Assembly (NCBI GenBank): GCA_961205875.1
Contig: OY540813.1
Span: forward strand, 5,923,001-5,987,000
Length of the DNA: 64,000 nt
Reading direction: 5' to 3'
DNA from: Sialis fuliginosa
Lineage: Eukaryota > Arthropoda > Insecta > Megaloptera > Sialidae
Made by a program: the position numbers and the translations under genes. Numbering within the stretch: position 1 is the first letter of the stretch; each line of letters opens with the position of its first letter. Positions 36,674 to 47,225 of the stretch are shown here, piece by piece. The notes under the pieces are model-generated. The model was not told where the DNA came from. It searched no databases and saw only the letters and a program-made list of their open reading frames with translations.

Positions 36674-36782
36674 GTGACTCCCAACATAACTCCTATAATC
36701 CTGGCCACCCTGTTCGTTGTAACCTGCTATGATTGGCCCATCAGCAACTTCCCATTCCATCTTGTGTCCCTGCGAAGAATGT
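36674..36782 (-). pseudogene. Relic of a LINE reverse-transcriptase C-terminus
   Basis: On the minus strand the sequence reads '.gatggaatggga', then 'gcaggttacaac', 'ggtggccaggattataggag', giving AGYN...QDYRSY in one frame. This fits the AG..W...AQDR..W ending of the open reading frames of many insect non-LTR retrotransposons. The critical Trp codons are lost and frames shift. It stops at the MITE that starts at 36784. Confidence 0.4.
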
Positions 36783-36783
36783 A

Positions 36784-37220
36784 CAGTGAAATGCTTAAGT
36801 GCTCGTCCAGTTTTCATTCAAATTCGCTTATCACAAACTTATTAATTAAGCTCCTCTCATTTGATTATTATAATATTTAAATCATTTTTCCATGTATCAA
36901 ACAAAGACAGATATTTTAAAACTCATTTGCTAGATGAAGAATACTCTTCGTTAATAGTACTCATATATATTTGTGCGATGAAATTATTATGTAATCTATT
37001 GAAAATTGTATAAGTAAATTTTGTGGCAAAAAATATTTGATATTCCAAATTTTAGTATTTAAATATGTATGTTAAACTTGATATAAAATTGTTTTTATTT
37101 AAAATGATGTAACTATAAGCTCCGTTCTAGAAAAAGATAATCGATGGTGTTTGTTTTAATATTTCGAATTTGTTGTAAGTAAATCTGACGTTTACGGTCG
37201 CAGATGACTTCTGAAGCCCA
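36784..37220 (+). mobile_element. Tc1/mariner-like MITE (same family as 24253), copy 3
   Basis: The left end is TA|CAGTGAAATGC at 36782 and the right end 'gacttctgaagccca|TA' at 37220. The interior matches the 24.25-kb element throughout. It carries the uninterrupted 'gtttgttttaatattt' (37150-37165), the empty site for the insertion at 39750. Confidence 0.75.
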
Positions 37221-37335
37221 TATTTAACAAGAATATATTATAAATAATATAGAAAATTAAGTTATTTATATCTTAAAATAATGATTTAAAACAGAAGCAC
37301 TGTTCATTTATTTGGCAGATATTTTTCTTCAATTA

Positions 37336-37705
37336 AGGGTCGATTACATTGAGCGAGTTTACAAGCTAACAAGCCAGCTTGTTTACAAGCGAGCGAGACA
37401 GATAGTACGATAGTGATGATGACACACAAAACTTTCCACTCGCTCAGTAGCAAACTAGCTAGCGAGTAAACCACGTGTTGTGAATACATTTTATAGACAC
37501 TGAAACCAGGAATCACCGAGATACTCGCAGCTAGTTCACTAGCTACTATGATGATACACGGCTACTTTACAAGCTAACAAGCTAACAAGCCTACAAGCCA
37601 GAGAGTAAAGTATCCCGGCTTTCAACTTTTGTAGCAGATTGTTTACATGCAGCTTGTAAAAAAGCTGGCTTGTAGCTTGTAAACTTGCTCAATGTAATCG
37701 ACGCT
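37336..37705. mobile_element. Harbinger-like MITE with TTA target duplication
   Basis: The left end AGGGTCGATTACATTGAGCG and the reverse-complemented right end AGCGTCGATTACATTGAGCA continue as 'agtttacaagct'. TTA (or TTAA) flanks both sides (37333-37335 and 37706-37708). Length is 370 bp. The interior repeats 'acaagctaac', some in tandem near 37570-37590. The minus frame at 37304-37516 is part of it. Confidence 0.8.
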
Positions 37706-37835
37706 TTAATCAGTATCTAAAATTATACAAAAATTAAATCAACCAACAGTGAAGTATTGTTTTGATTCTGAACTACTCATTTAGTGAAATTTTGAGTTAA
37801 TAAAACCCCATTTTACATGGCCGTGAGTTTCTGCA

Positions 37836-38033
37836 ATGAAATTTGAACGACAGCTACTTAGTATGGAAGAAAGAAATGTCGCATCGGTTGAAACAAGACG
37901 GGCGTATTGGCAAAACAAATTCATTTTGAAATATCCGCTTCAGAATGACTTTAAAAACGCCTGTCAAATGTTTAAGACGCGTGACGAAGAGCTGCCGTTC
38001 ATGAAAAGTAAAATGTGTGTATACTCGAATTAG
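37836..38033 (+). CDS. Small hypothetical protein, 65 residues, or a lone exon
   Basis: An ATG-to-TAG frame with clearly higher GC than its surroundings and mixed charged, polar and aromatic residues: MKFERQLLSMEERNVASVET, then RRAYWQNKFILKYPLQNDFK, ending MCVYSN. It has no signal peptide or membrane segment. It looks like a soluble, basic, helix-prone protein, unlike the low-complexity frames nearby. A polyadenylation-like 'aataaa' lies about 100 bp downstream (38133). I do not recognise a family. A 'gtaaaa' near 38009 could be a splice donor, so this may be an exon of a longer gene. It could also be a retrocopy. No promoter was identified. Confidence 0.45.
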   Translation: MKFERQLLSMEERNVASVETRRAYWQNKFILKYPLQNDFKNACQMFKTRDEELPFMKSKMCVYSN

Positions 38034-38602
38034 CTTTATTGATATCTCAAATCATATTTGTAAAGGAAAAATTTACATATATTTTTAGGACCTGTCAGTT
38101 TATTTTTAAAGTAACGGAAATGTAATTTATATGAATAAAAATATAAATTATTAAAATATTTTTATTTTTGTTTCAAGTTATCATATTTATAGCAAATGTT
38201 TAAAAAAACTAAAAAATGTACATGATTCTTGTTTTGATTTTTTTTATATTTTTTTTTGTAGTGGCGAACTATGGGAATGGATTTTACAAAGAAAAAAGTA
38301 CTTACAGGGTTTTCCAGCATTCAAGGAACAGGCATTTTAATGAAAACGGCTTAACTTAGAAATCTGACACAAATGTAATTTTTTCTGTCCTACTTCGATG
38401 ACATGAATTTTTTTATGGTGTTTAACAGGACCTGCAACAGGAATCAATTTTATTTTTTCAAATAGCACTCTTCGACTTTTGAAACATGAATTTTTTTGCT
38501 GAATACAACTTTTATTTAAATTGGATACTTAAGTTGTAAAGACACTTTCAAAAATTTACAAAATTATACATACATATATGCTCTTTCAAAAAGTTCTTAA
38601 TA
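38034..38602. other. Intergenic, nothing recognised
   Basis: AT-rich. 'aataaa' at 38133-38138 may serve the small frame upstream. Bases 38595-38602 are the target duplication of the next element. Confidence 0.5.
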
Positions 38603-39065
38603 CAGCATTTCTCAACCTTTTAGTATTTGCGACCCAATTTTCAATCACAATTCTCATCCCCCCTCCCATACAATAATTTTCACTGAAATCGTGCTGTAAT
38701 TGTAATATAAGTTTCTATTTAATTTAATTGTATTTTATTTCAAAAAACTTTGCTCTGCAAGACAGGCCCAAGGGAGTCACTAATAATTATTAATCTTGTT
38801 TTCTTATTTAATATTGATAAGTTAATTATTAAATACATTGTGCAGTAAGTACTGATACAATCCTATGTATTTATAAGTGTATTATATCAGTGTAAATGTA
38901 AACGTGTATTTTATTTTTTATTATGTCAGAATGTATTTTATTACTTTTCTTCCAGTAAATTAAATAAATTTTTTAATAATATTTTTTCTCGACATGCTCA
39001 CCGCCCCTCATTTAGTTTTATCACGCCCCCCTAAGTGGGTGCGCCCCACAGGTTGAAAATCGCTG
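38603..39065. mobile_element. hAT-type MITE, copy 2 of the 19.16-kb family
   Basis: The ends CAGCATTTCTCAACC and, reversed, CAGCGATTTTCAACC are flanked perfectly by 8-bp 'tcttaata' (38595-38602 and 39066-39073). Length is 463 bp. The interior aligns with 19162-19591, and this copy keeps an extra 'acgcccccctaagtgggtgc' segment near the right end that copy 1 lacks. Confidence 0.9.
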
Positions 39066-39689
39066 TCTTAATAGCTTTAGTTAATGAACGTTCATAAAGA
39101 AAATAGTCGTACTAATTCGATTCAAAAATCCTCAATACTTAAATTATTAAAAACTCAAGTTCTAAAAATAAGATACCTTCATTTCATGTATATATACACT
39201 TAAATAAACTTGTTTTATCCTTTATGAATCAGTTTATCATTCAAATAAAATAAAAACTAATAATAATGTTCAAAATGTTACATTCACAATACATTTTAAA
39301 GCATCATTGATTGGCTTTGATAAAATCCAAGACATAAAACTGTTTTAAAGAAATGCTAATGTAGCACATCACAAAGGAATTGTATATATATGATGTATAT
39401 CTATATAAATCCACACTACATTAAACAAAAAAATGATCGCTCGTTAAGGTCTGGCTTATACATCCCAGAATGCACGAGTTGATGTATATAATAAAAACAT
39501 CAATACAGCACGAATATCATTGACAGAAACAAGTGCAGGAGCTCGTTTGTAAAGGAATACCACCTTTTTCAGTGCCGTACATTGATATTTTGTATAGAGG
39601 AGGAGGAATTATTTTATTATTTTACAGAAAATAGTTCAATTTTTTTTTTATTGATATAAAAATAATTAATGAAATGGACGTATATTTGT
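39066..39689. other. Intergenic, nothing recognised
   Basis: AT-rich. No frames and no repeat ends. Confidence 0.5.
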
Positions 39690-40112
39690 GTAATGATGTA
39701 ACTATATAAGCTCCGCCCTAGAAAAAGATAATCGATGATGTTTGCCTTATGTCCGGTATTACAAAGGAGCTAGCAAAATTTGCTAGCTAGCAAGCACTTT
39801 AAAATGGGGTATTAATTATGTACTAGTATCTATGGATTAGCTATGGAATTTAGAGCAGTGACACTTCAACTAATTGTAACACAGTTGGCATCTTTCACCG
39901 TACAAAATTATTTTCATATCACCACTGTTTTAATACCGCGAAACTTGTCAAAGTCTTCAACAAACTCCAAAATAACTGTCATATAAGTTTGATATCTCAT
40001 CTGAAAGTGCTTGCTAGCTAGCAAATTGCTAGCTCCTTTATAATACCGGACATTAATATTATTGAATCTGTTGTAAGCGATTCTGACGGTGGCAGACGAA
40101 TTCTGAAACCCA
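39690..40112 (+). mobile_element. Right half of a Tc1/mariner-like MITE (24253 family), interrupted
   Basis: 'gatgtaactatataagctcc', 'ctagaaaaagataatcgatg' and, after the insertion, 'gaatctgttgtaagcgattc' match the copies at 24253 and 36784. The two halves are separated by the TTA-flanked element at 39750-40052. Confidence 0.75.
39750..40052. mobile_element. Harbinger-like MITE nested in another MITE
   Basis: It has long inverted ends: TGTCCGGTATTACAAAGGAG then 'ctagcaaaatttgctagcta' on the left, mirrored on the right up to 'taataccggaca'. TTA is duplicated at 39747-39749 and 40053-40055. The related repeats at 36784 and 24253 show the undisturbed target, with TTA present once. Length is 303 bp, arms about 50 bp. 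The minus frame at 39914-40153 crosses the end and is not a gene. Confidence 0.9.
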
Positions 40113-40679
40113 TAAGTATAGATATGACAATAGTTACTAAAATAATTAATCAAATAAAACTATATTAATTTGTGATTATTGCATACAGGTGCAGGAAATA
40201 TAATAATGAAACATTCGAATAAGCATTCATCCTTTGGTTACGTCTCTGTATATTATCGAAAGTCTACAGTTGTCTCCGTTGTCGACATAGTCGCAGCAAA
40301 CGCAGCTTCGAACTGAAATAATGACTGTAATGTCTTCATTAGACAGCGGCCCGCGGTTGGTTTTATTTTTCCTCTTCTAGTGGAGACGCGTTATTCGATC
40401 TGTTGGAACAGCGTTTCCCAACAAAAGGTATTTTATCTATTGACGTATAGTATATTGGTTTATTATAGGTAGGTAGTAGGTACTATCTTTGATAAGTCAT
40501 TGATTTTTATCATACGAGTCATTTTATGAAAAAATACATAACAAATCTGTAAGCTATGTCTGTACAATGAATATATTTTTTTAGTCTATAGGTCGAGAGT
40601 CCTTTTACAGGCAATTATGGAACTGATGTTGATTTTTACTATAAGAAAGTTGAAAACTCTAGAATTCGTAAAAAATGAT
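40113..40679. other. Intergenic, nothing recognised
   Basis: The GC-richer 40255-40400 has no open frame. 'cagcgtttcccaac' at 40408 resembles a hAT end without a partner. Confidence 0.4.
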
Positions 40680-40873
40680 ATAGATTCAGGACTGGTGCGT
40701 CAAACATTAACAGTAGATCAATCAATGTATTATAATGGGTTCTCAAAATATTAAATAAAAACTCATTTTGGGTAAAATATTTCAAGAAAAATTTCCGGAC
40801 ACATGTTCATCAGTTCATATAAGGTTTATTTGCTAAAAATAACTTCCTTTGGCACGTCAAATCTGAATCACCC
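40680..40873 (-). mobile_element. Family Y MITE fragment, copy 3 (reverse)
   Basis: The reverse complement begins TA|GGGTGATTCAGATTTGACG and continues with 'gttatttttagcaaataaac', 'gaaatttttcttg' and 'aaatgagtttttatttaata', matching 13991-14130 and 16150-16210. Confidence 0.55.
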
Positions 40874-42543
40874 TATGTATTTAATAATATATAAAAAGAG
40901 GTAGGTATATTTTCATATTCATTGTTCATAACTTTTTCTGTTTTAAAAATTTTCTCGAACAACTGGAAATTATATAGAAACAGTATTCGCTATTTATCTA
41001 ATTCTAATAGATATAGTAGTTAATATTTATAAATCAGGCATTTAAAAGATAAATATTTTTTATTGGTTATGAAAATATACATGAATACTTCTTATATAAA
41101 AGAAAAATAGTTTTAATTTGTAACAACGTTATCTGTTTAGGACTACTGATTTGATTGCAGTCTGTTGACGTTGAATTACTATGGTTTTTCGAGTCAGATC
41201 GAATTTGGAGAAAGATTTATTACTCACTGGTTGCAGATTTCTTTCCTGGAACAATGTTTCTCTGAAATTTATTTATAGGCTCGAATTTCTGCTTAGCTAA
41301 TTAGGAGCAGCCAAAATAATAGTAATTGGGCACTGCTATCGGGTTACCCCGCTCTCGATTGTTAATTTATAAATACTTCTTATTTGCGCTGTCTTCTTAT
41401 AATTAAGAGCTATATGATGGAGAAGATAAATGTTATAATACTATATATATATTCCAGCTTCGAAAGGTAGTTTTTTCGAAAACAGATTTGAAACAAATAC
41501 TATTTTTATGTTGTTTTTTTGCACTGATTTTAAAGATAGATATGTATAAATATTTTTATGGATTTCTCAGGGCTGACAGCAAGTTTAACTGCTATTTCAA
41601 ATTGTTAATTTTTTTGCTGAATTCAATCCAGTTATTCAAAATCGTTGATACTTTATATTTACTTTTTTTAGATAAGCATACATTTTCTGATAATTATGTT
41701 TCTATTAGAGCCTGTGTACACTACAGATTTTTAGTCGGCCGATAGTTTGATCGATTTGTCAGAGAGATATAACAGTACACTGACTGATTCAAAGTCGGTA
41801 GACTAAATAATCAAAAGGGCTGACCAATTTCCATTCGACTAAAAAGGCGGGAAACTATCTGCCTATTGGCAATCAGTATAGTACTGTGCTATGAATGCGC
41901 ACCCAAACTGTTTTCTCTAATCTGATATACTTATGCAATTAATTCTCTAAAACTGTACAGTAGATCTTTTTCAAATTGCAAATATCAACGCATTGAATAT
42001 TGTTTTATGACATACTTTAAATTCACATTTTTATCTATAACTTAAATTAGACACACAGCAAAAATGTTATACTTAATAGCTAATATTGCTGTATATGAAA
42101 AATATGCATCGCCACTATTGATAATGTTAGTTTAGATAAAAAATATAATAGGTATACTGTTTTTGTGAGTTGTAGCCAATCAAAAACAAGGGTTTCTCTG
42201 TTTGTTTAAACAATAAACAATACAGTTATTGTCTTCTAACAATACGTAGGAGTATATGTGATTAATATCCAACGCCTATATGCACAATAATCTGAACAAA
42301 ACAAACACCTGCGTTCATTTGTATAAATAATACATATATACATAGGTGATAGAAATACAGACATACACGTCACATATGAACACATTTAATATGTATATCA
42401 GTGGCGTACTAATATTATAATGGATGTGTATAAATAATTGCAGTTGAGTGATGATAGCAAAGATGGCTAACTTCATTTTATAGGTACAATAAAATTTCAT
42501 TTTATAGGTCAATAAATTACAGATTATTTTTAACTGTTTGTTA
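40874..42543. other. Intergenic with a possible MITE at 41705-41900
   Basis: 'gcctgtgtacactacagatt', 'tagtcggccgatagtttga' and 'gggaaactatctgcctattg' have the look of a Harbinger-like MITE whose ends I could not align well. The frames at 41488-41745 and 42315-42512 are low-complexity. Confidence 0.35.
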
Positions 42544-43039
42544 GGCGGCTATTACACTATCAAATAAATATGTCAAAGATCTTTGACAAAGATTTGATCA
42601 TATTTCTTTGATAAAATACGAGATTTTGTTCTATTACACTACATAAAATATTTGATAATATTTTCTTAGTATTATCTAGGAATATTTTCTTCTTTTTTGG
42701 TGCATTTTGATAATCAATGTGTGGATGTTCGTCAGTTGCCGCGTTCGAGGTTTGAATTTACAACTGTGTATTGCAGTTTTTATAATCAATAAGAAGATTA
42801 TCATATAATACTGGATTATGTTGATATTAATATATTAACTGTAACTGTCAGTGATAACTTGGTAGTCGCCATTTTGATTTATCTGTCAAAAAACATTTGA
42901 TCAAATATAAGAGACTGTCATTAACTATGATCATAGAAATATTATGAAGGTAAATATTATAAAAGTTGACTTATTACACTGTCATATTTCTTTGATCAAA
43001 TAAATTTTATCACATTTCTTTGATAGTGTAATAGCCGCC
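42544..43039. mobile_element. Harbinger-like MITE with TTA target duplication
   Basis: The left end GGCGGCTATTACACTATCAA is mirrored exactly by the right end, which reads 'ttgatagtgtaatagccgcc'. TTA lies at 42541-42543 and 43040-43042. Length is 496 bp. The subterminal regions repeat 'atatttctttgat' in both orientations. No coding. Confidence 0.9.
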
Positions 43040-43042
43040 TTA

Positions 43043-44489
43043 ATAAAAAAAATGCTTACACAATTTTTATATGCGTGGAGATATTCGCTTCTCATAGACG
43101 TCGGAAGGGCGTCGGGAAAACTCGCAGGAAAATTCTAGTAATTAAATAAAACGATCTGGATGATAACTCAATGTTAAAAAACTTGTCTTGCAAAATAGTT
43201 AGTTGACGGATTAAATTGACAGCTCATAACTCTCTGTATTAAAAACATTGAATGTGCACGGTATGGTGGTAACCATGGTAACAACTGAAGTAATACTTTA
43301 ATGTTTTTAAAATAGGTACGATAATTTTTATTTTTTAATTAGAAATTACAGGGCATGGAAACATCAAATAATATAATTTGCACACAATTTATAATAATAA
43401 CAATAACAACAATACGTAATATACCTTGGATTATGACAATTTAACAATTATATTGTACTAAAACTAACTTCGGCAATCCAAAATAGCTTGACCACAGGGG
43501 CTGTTTGTATGGTAAGATTTACATTTTTATCTCAACACTTGAAGAATTACTACTCACTTACTTACTCTAAGACAATTTGGATTCGACTGACTTGCTAGTA
43601 GATTATTTGGCCCTCATATTCAATATATTAGTAATTTGATAACTACGAATTACTAATAACATTGGAATATTCTGACTTAATGGTTTCACCATAAATTTTC
43701 CATGGTCTAATTAGAGTTTATTGCTTTCAGAATTTTGATCTATAAAAAGTATATATTTCGGTCTCATTGTTACGCTACTGGTTTCATATTTAATTAATTA
43801 ACATAATGTGCACGATGTGTGCATATTCGACCGCACGCCACTGACACTTACAGTGTATAGTAATTAACGCTAATGATGTAAGGTGGCAGCACAGGTACTA
43901 CATCTTCTTCAACGTCTCTGCGAATCGTGGGTTCGAATGGGAGAAATAAATAATAGTTGGCCATTATTTTCGCTGTTAACGTTTTTCGGTGGCGGTATCT
44001 GAGAAGGGGCAGAGGAGGGGGTGGCGGAAGCAGCCGAGCGCGGGAATATAAATGTAATGCGTCGTTAGCGCGCTACCAACCTGGGTACTGATAATTTTTT
44101 TTGTGTCTAAAGTTCATGCTCGTGTTGTATAGCGCTATTCAGATTTATGGTTAATTATGTTATGTGTATGGTTTAAACTGCGAAAACAGAGGTGGATTGA
44201 CAAATTTATAGTTCTATAAAAGAATTGACTTCGATTTCGTCAGAAGACTAAAAGCGAACCTCTAACTATATATAAAATTTAAACTTGATCCGAATATGCC
44301 ACTTGAAATGGTTCCTTGTAAGAAGAAACTGGTATAATTTGTGAAAAGGCGAGACAGAGACGATATCAATTTTATTTATAAGTTCGTAGAGAATTTCAGT
44401 TTTAAGCAGGGTGCGAAATTAACAAAATAATTTTAATTTTTGTTAATTATCATGAGAATTATCCAGATTCATGAAAATATGTTATTATT
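43043..44489. other. Intergenic with GC-richer patch at 43860-44100
   Basis: 'ggtggcggtatctgagaagg' and 'gcgcgctaccaacctggg' lie in the patch. 'gggttcgaat' at 43930 is B-box-like but no tRNA fold is seen. Otherwise AT-rich. Confidence 0.4.
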
Positions 44490-44572
44490 ATTTTCTAAAG
44501 AAGACTGGTCGAAACGTCAAGTGACATTAAAGTAAAACGCGGAATAAAACCCAATAATAAAAAGGTTATAAA
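44490..44572 (+). mobile_element. Penelope-like fragment with decayed hammerhead motif
   Basis: 'ggtcgaaacgtcaagtgaca' and 'aacgcgg.ataaaacccaat' match 63830-63880, the ribozyme-bearing insertion. Here the core reads CTAAAGA and stem II is collapsed, so a hammerhead cannot form. Confidence 0.5.
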
Positions 44573-47051
44573 ACCAAAATAGTTCACACACTAGTGACCC
44601 CATTACTGAAGGTGAATGTTGGGGAAATCCCGTAATAGCTGAGTAAGCTATGTTACTTATTCACGCATTAACGCATCTGGAGTGTTAAGAAAAATGAGTT
44701 TTTCACATTTTTTGAATAACTTATTTATTATTTGAATTACTATTAGACATATATTTTCTTATAGTACCTGTATGTACTTAATGGTGGTCATTTTCTAAAT
44801 ATCCATATTGACCTTCTCTGACTATTTTCACCATAATGTCTGATAATAAATGACCTAACTAGTCTAACTAAAAAACAACAAAACATAAAATAATATACGT
44901 CCTATGTTAAGAGAAAAATGACGACCGGAAATGGATGTTTATTTGTTATTTTCTGACGCTGATAATGAAATTATAATTAGTATTTTATAAAATATAAGAA
45001 AGTCTCGTAGTATCATTAACAGATATATAATTAATTTTTAATTTTATAAATATAATAAAAGACTGAAAATTAGATAAAAATCAAGGCATTTAAAAAGTAT
45101 TGTCTGAAACAACTTCGTAAAGAGGAACTGCGGTCCAGTGGTTGCCAAACGTTTGCTGCTTGTAAGTGTTAAATTACTTTAATTGGATGTTTATTTTATT
45201 ATTAGAAAACTGTAATTGTAAGAATTAATTAAATATTTTATAATGTCATCGCGAATACCTTTGAAGAAAGTAAAATAATTGATATGAAATATATATTACG
45301 TGAATGAATGGCTTTTAGGGTCAGTTGAATTTTTTTATGGATCTTTTTTACTTTTTTATATACACATGAAATGTCCTGTATAATAAACTTGAAATTTTAA
45401 CGGAAATACACACATTGAAGGTTCCTGAATCACGTACGATAGTTGTCTCAATTAATTTAAAAATAATTTTAATAATATGAATCTTCTAGTTATCTATGAA
45501 AATAAAAGCATTTATTATTACAACTGTTAATTAAATAGATGTATAGAAATAATAATATCTAAAACGTGTTGAACTGTTGAAATATCAAATATTAAGAAGT
45601 TTTTGACAAAAAAGCATTTTTAAATAGAAAAATTACTATATCTCAAACATTAATAAAAACAACAATTAATGTAATGTAGTTTATATTCAATTTCTTATCA
45701 GAAAGTGTTAACTTATGTAATTTCTTCTGTATCATGATGTATAAAAAAGTCTTGTGCTGATCAGTGCAATTTATTTTATTAATTGTGGAAGCTTATTGCA
45801 ATTAATATCGTGTATTAATTAAGTAGTAAAATGTATAATTAATCTACGTACTGATAAAAACACTGATTAATATATATGTAAAATTGCTCACAAGTACTTA
45901 ATTAACAAATGTAAAATTATAATTACAAAAATTAATAAGAAAGTCAAGAGTACTATTCTTGATAAAAACAATATTCAATGGCTCTTCATTGATCACTTCA
46001 TACTTTTACATTTCCCTCAAGTTCAAACCCACTTCCATTCTCTTTTTCTATCAGTAGCGCCGACTCCTATCTCTGTTCATCAACCATTACCCAAATTACA
46101 CAGTTTTGTAATTGACGGAAAAGAGACTGAAAGAAAGAGAGGGACGACAATACACAAGTCGAGGTGTGATTGCTTTTTCCACCCGTTGAACCTCCACCGC
46201 CTTCTTAGATTTCGGCATGAATTGCTTTATTTCGTTTTTGTTCTAGACTGCGTTTAAAATTGAAACGTTTAAGTTCGTTTTTATAACGCCCTGTCAGATT
46301 ATTCACAGCTCATTTTGGATACGCTCTGAGATATTTGGGGGATTTGCAACCGTGAGGTAGATTAAGGCAATGCGATTCAACGCTGATGAGATTGGGAAGT
46401 TTATTTGTATTTTTGGCTTTCTTTGTTCTTATGAGATTTCGGTTTTTAACTATAGGTAAATAGGTATTTATATTTATATAGTTATGAGATTAATATTTAA
46501 CATTATTTTCTATGTATAAATATTATTATTCGGAAGTTGTTTTATGCCAAAAGTGTATTTAGGATATTTTTGAGGAGAAACAGAACAAAACCGGATAAAT
46601 CAATTTTTGCAAATTTTATAGGAGAGGTTAAAATGTATCTACCTTATTTTTATGTACTTTTTTTAAAACTTTTGAGTACCAAATAAACTTTTTTTGTCTT
46701 TTTATACTGGATTTGTTAGCTTTTGTTCCGAGACACCTTTTTGAAGCCATTTTTAAAGGAGTCTTAGCAATATTTGATCCGTGATTTTTAATCAGTCGAT
46801 CCGGCGATGGTTGAAAATGCCGAATCGAAAAAAATCATCTCTGTTCAAAATGGATTTATCAAGTTTTGTTCTGCTGCTCTTCATTTATAAATGCATTATT
46901 AATTAGTATATTTTAATGTACATTAATTAATTAAATCAAGAATACTTACATATTTATTATACATAAGTATTATAAATTCCAGGTTATTTTTAAAAATGTA
47001 AAAAAATATTTTATTATAAATTAAACAATTTTAACGCTTTAATCATATGCA
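44573..47051. other. Intergenic, nothing recognised
   Basis: AT-rich. The GC-richer stretch at 46000-46230 has no open frame. Immediately downstream of the repeat-protein gene. Confidence 0.45.
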
Positions 47052-47057
47052 TTTATT
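47052..47057 (-). terminator. Polyadenylation signal of the repeat-protein gene
   Basis: AATAAA on the minus strand, 168 bp past the stop codon at 47226. It is the first perfect hexamer downstream, giving a predicted 3' untranslated region of about 190 nt. Confidence 0.5.
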
Positions 47058-47225
47058 AGTTTCTAACTACAAAAATAACAACATTTCTTAGAATAAATTA
47101 CTATCATTATTTTACTCACTCTCACGATTAGACATTCACTCATTCAAAGATTTCATTTAAAAATAAATACAACAAGAAATTATCAGTCTAAAGATCAATA
47201 AAATAATTAAAAAATTTATCTATTT

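Noticed and set aside
41705-41900. Harbinger-like MITE
   Set aside because: Sequence style is suggestive but the two ends do not align well and no target duplication was found, so it is only mentioned in the gap description.
43925-43940. tRNA-like B box 'gggttcgaat'
   Set aside because: No A box at the right distance and no cloverleaf can be drawn.
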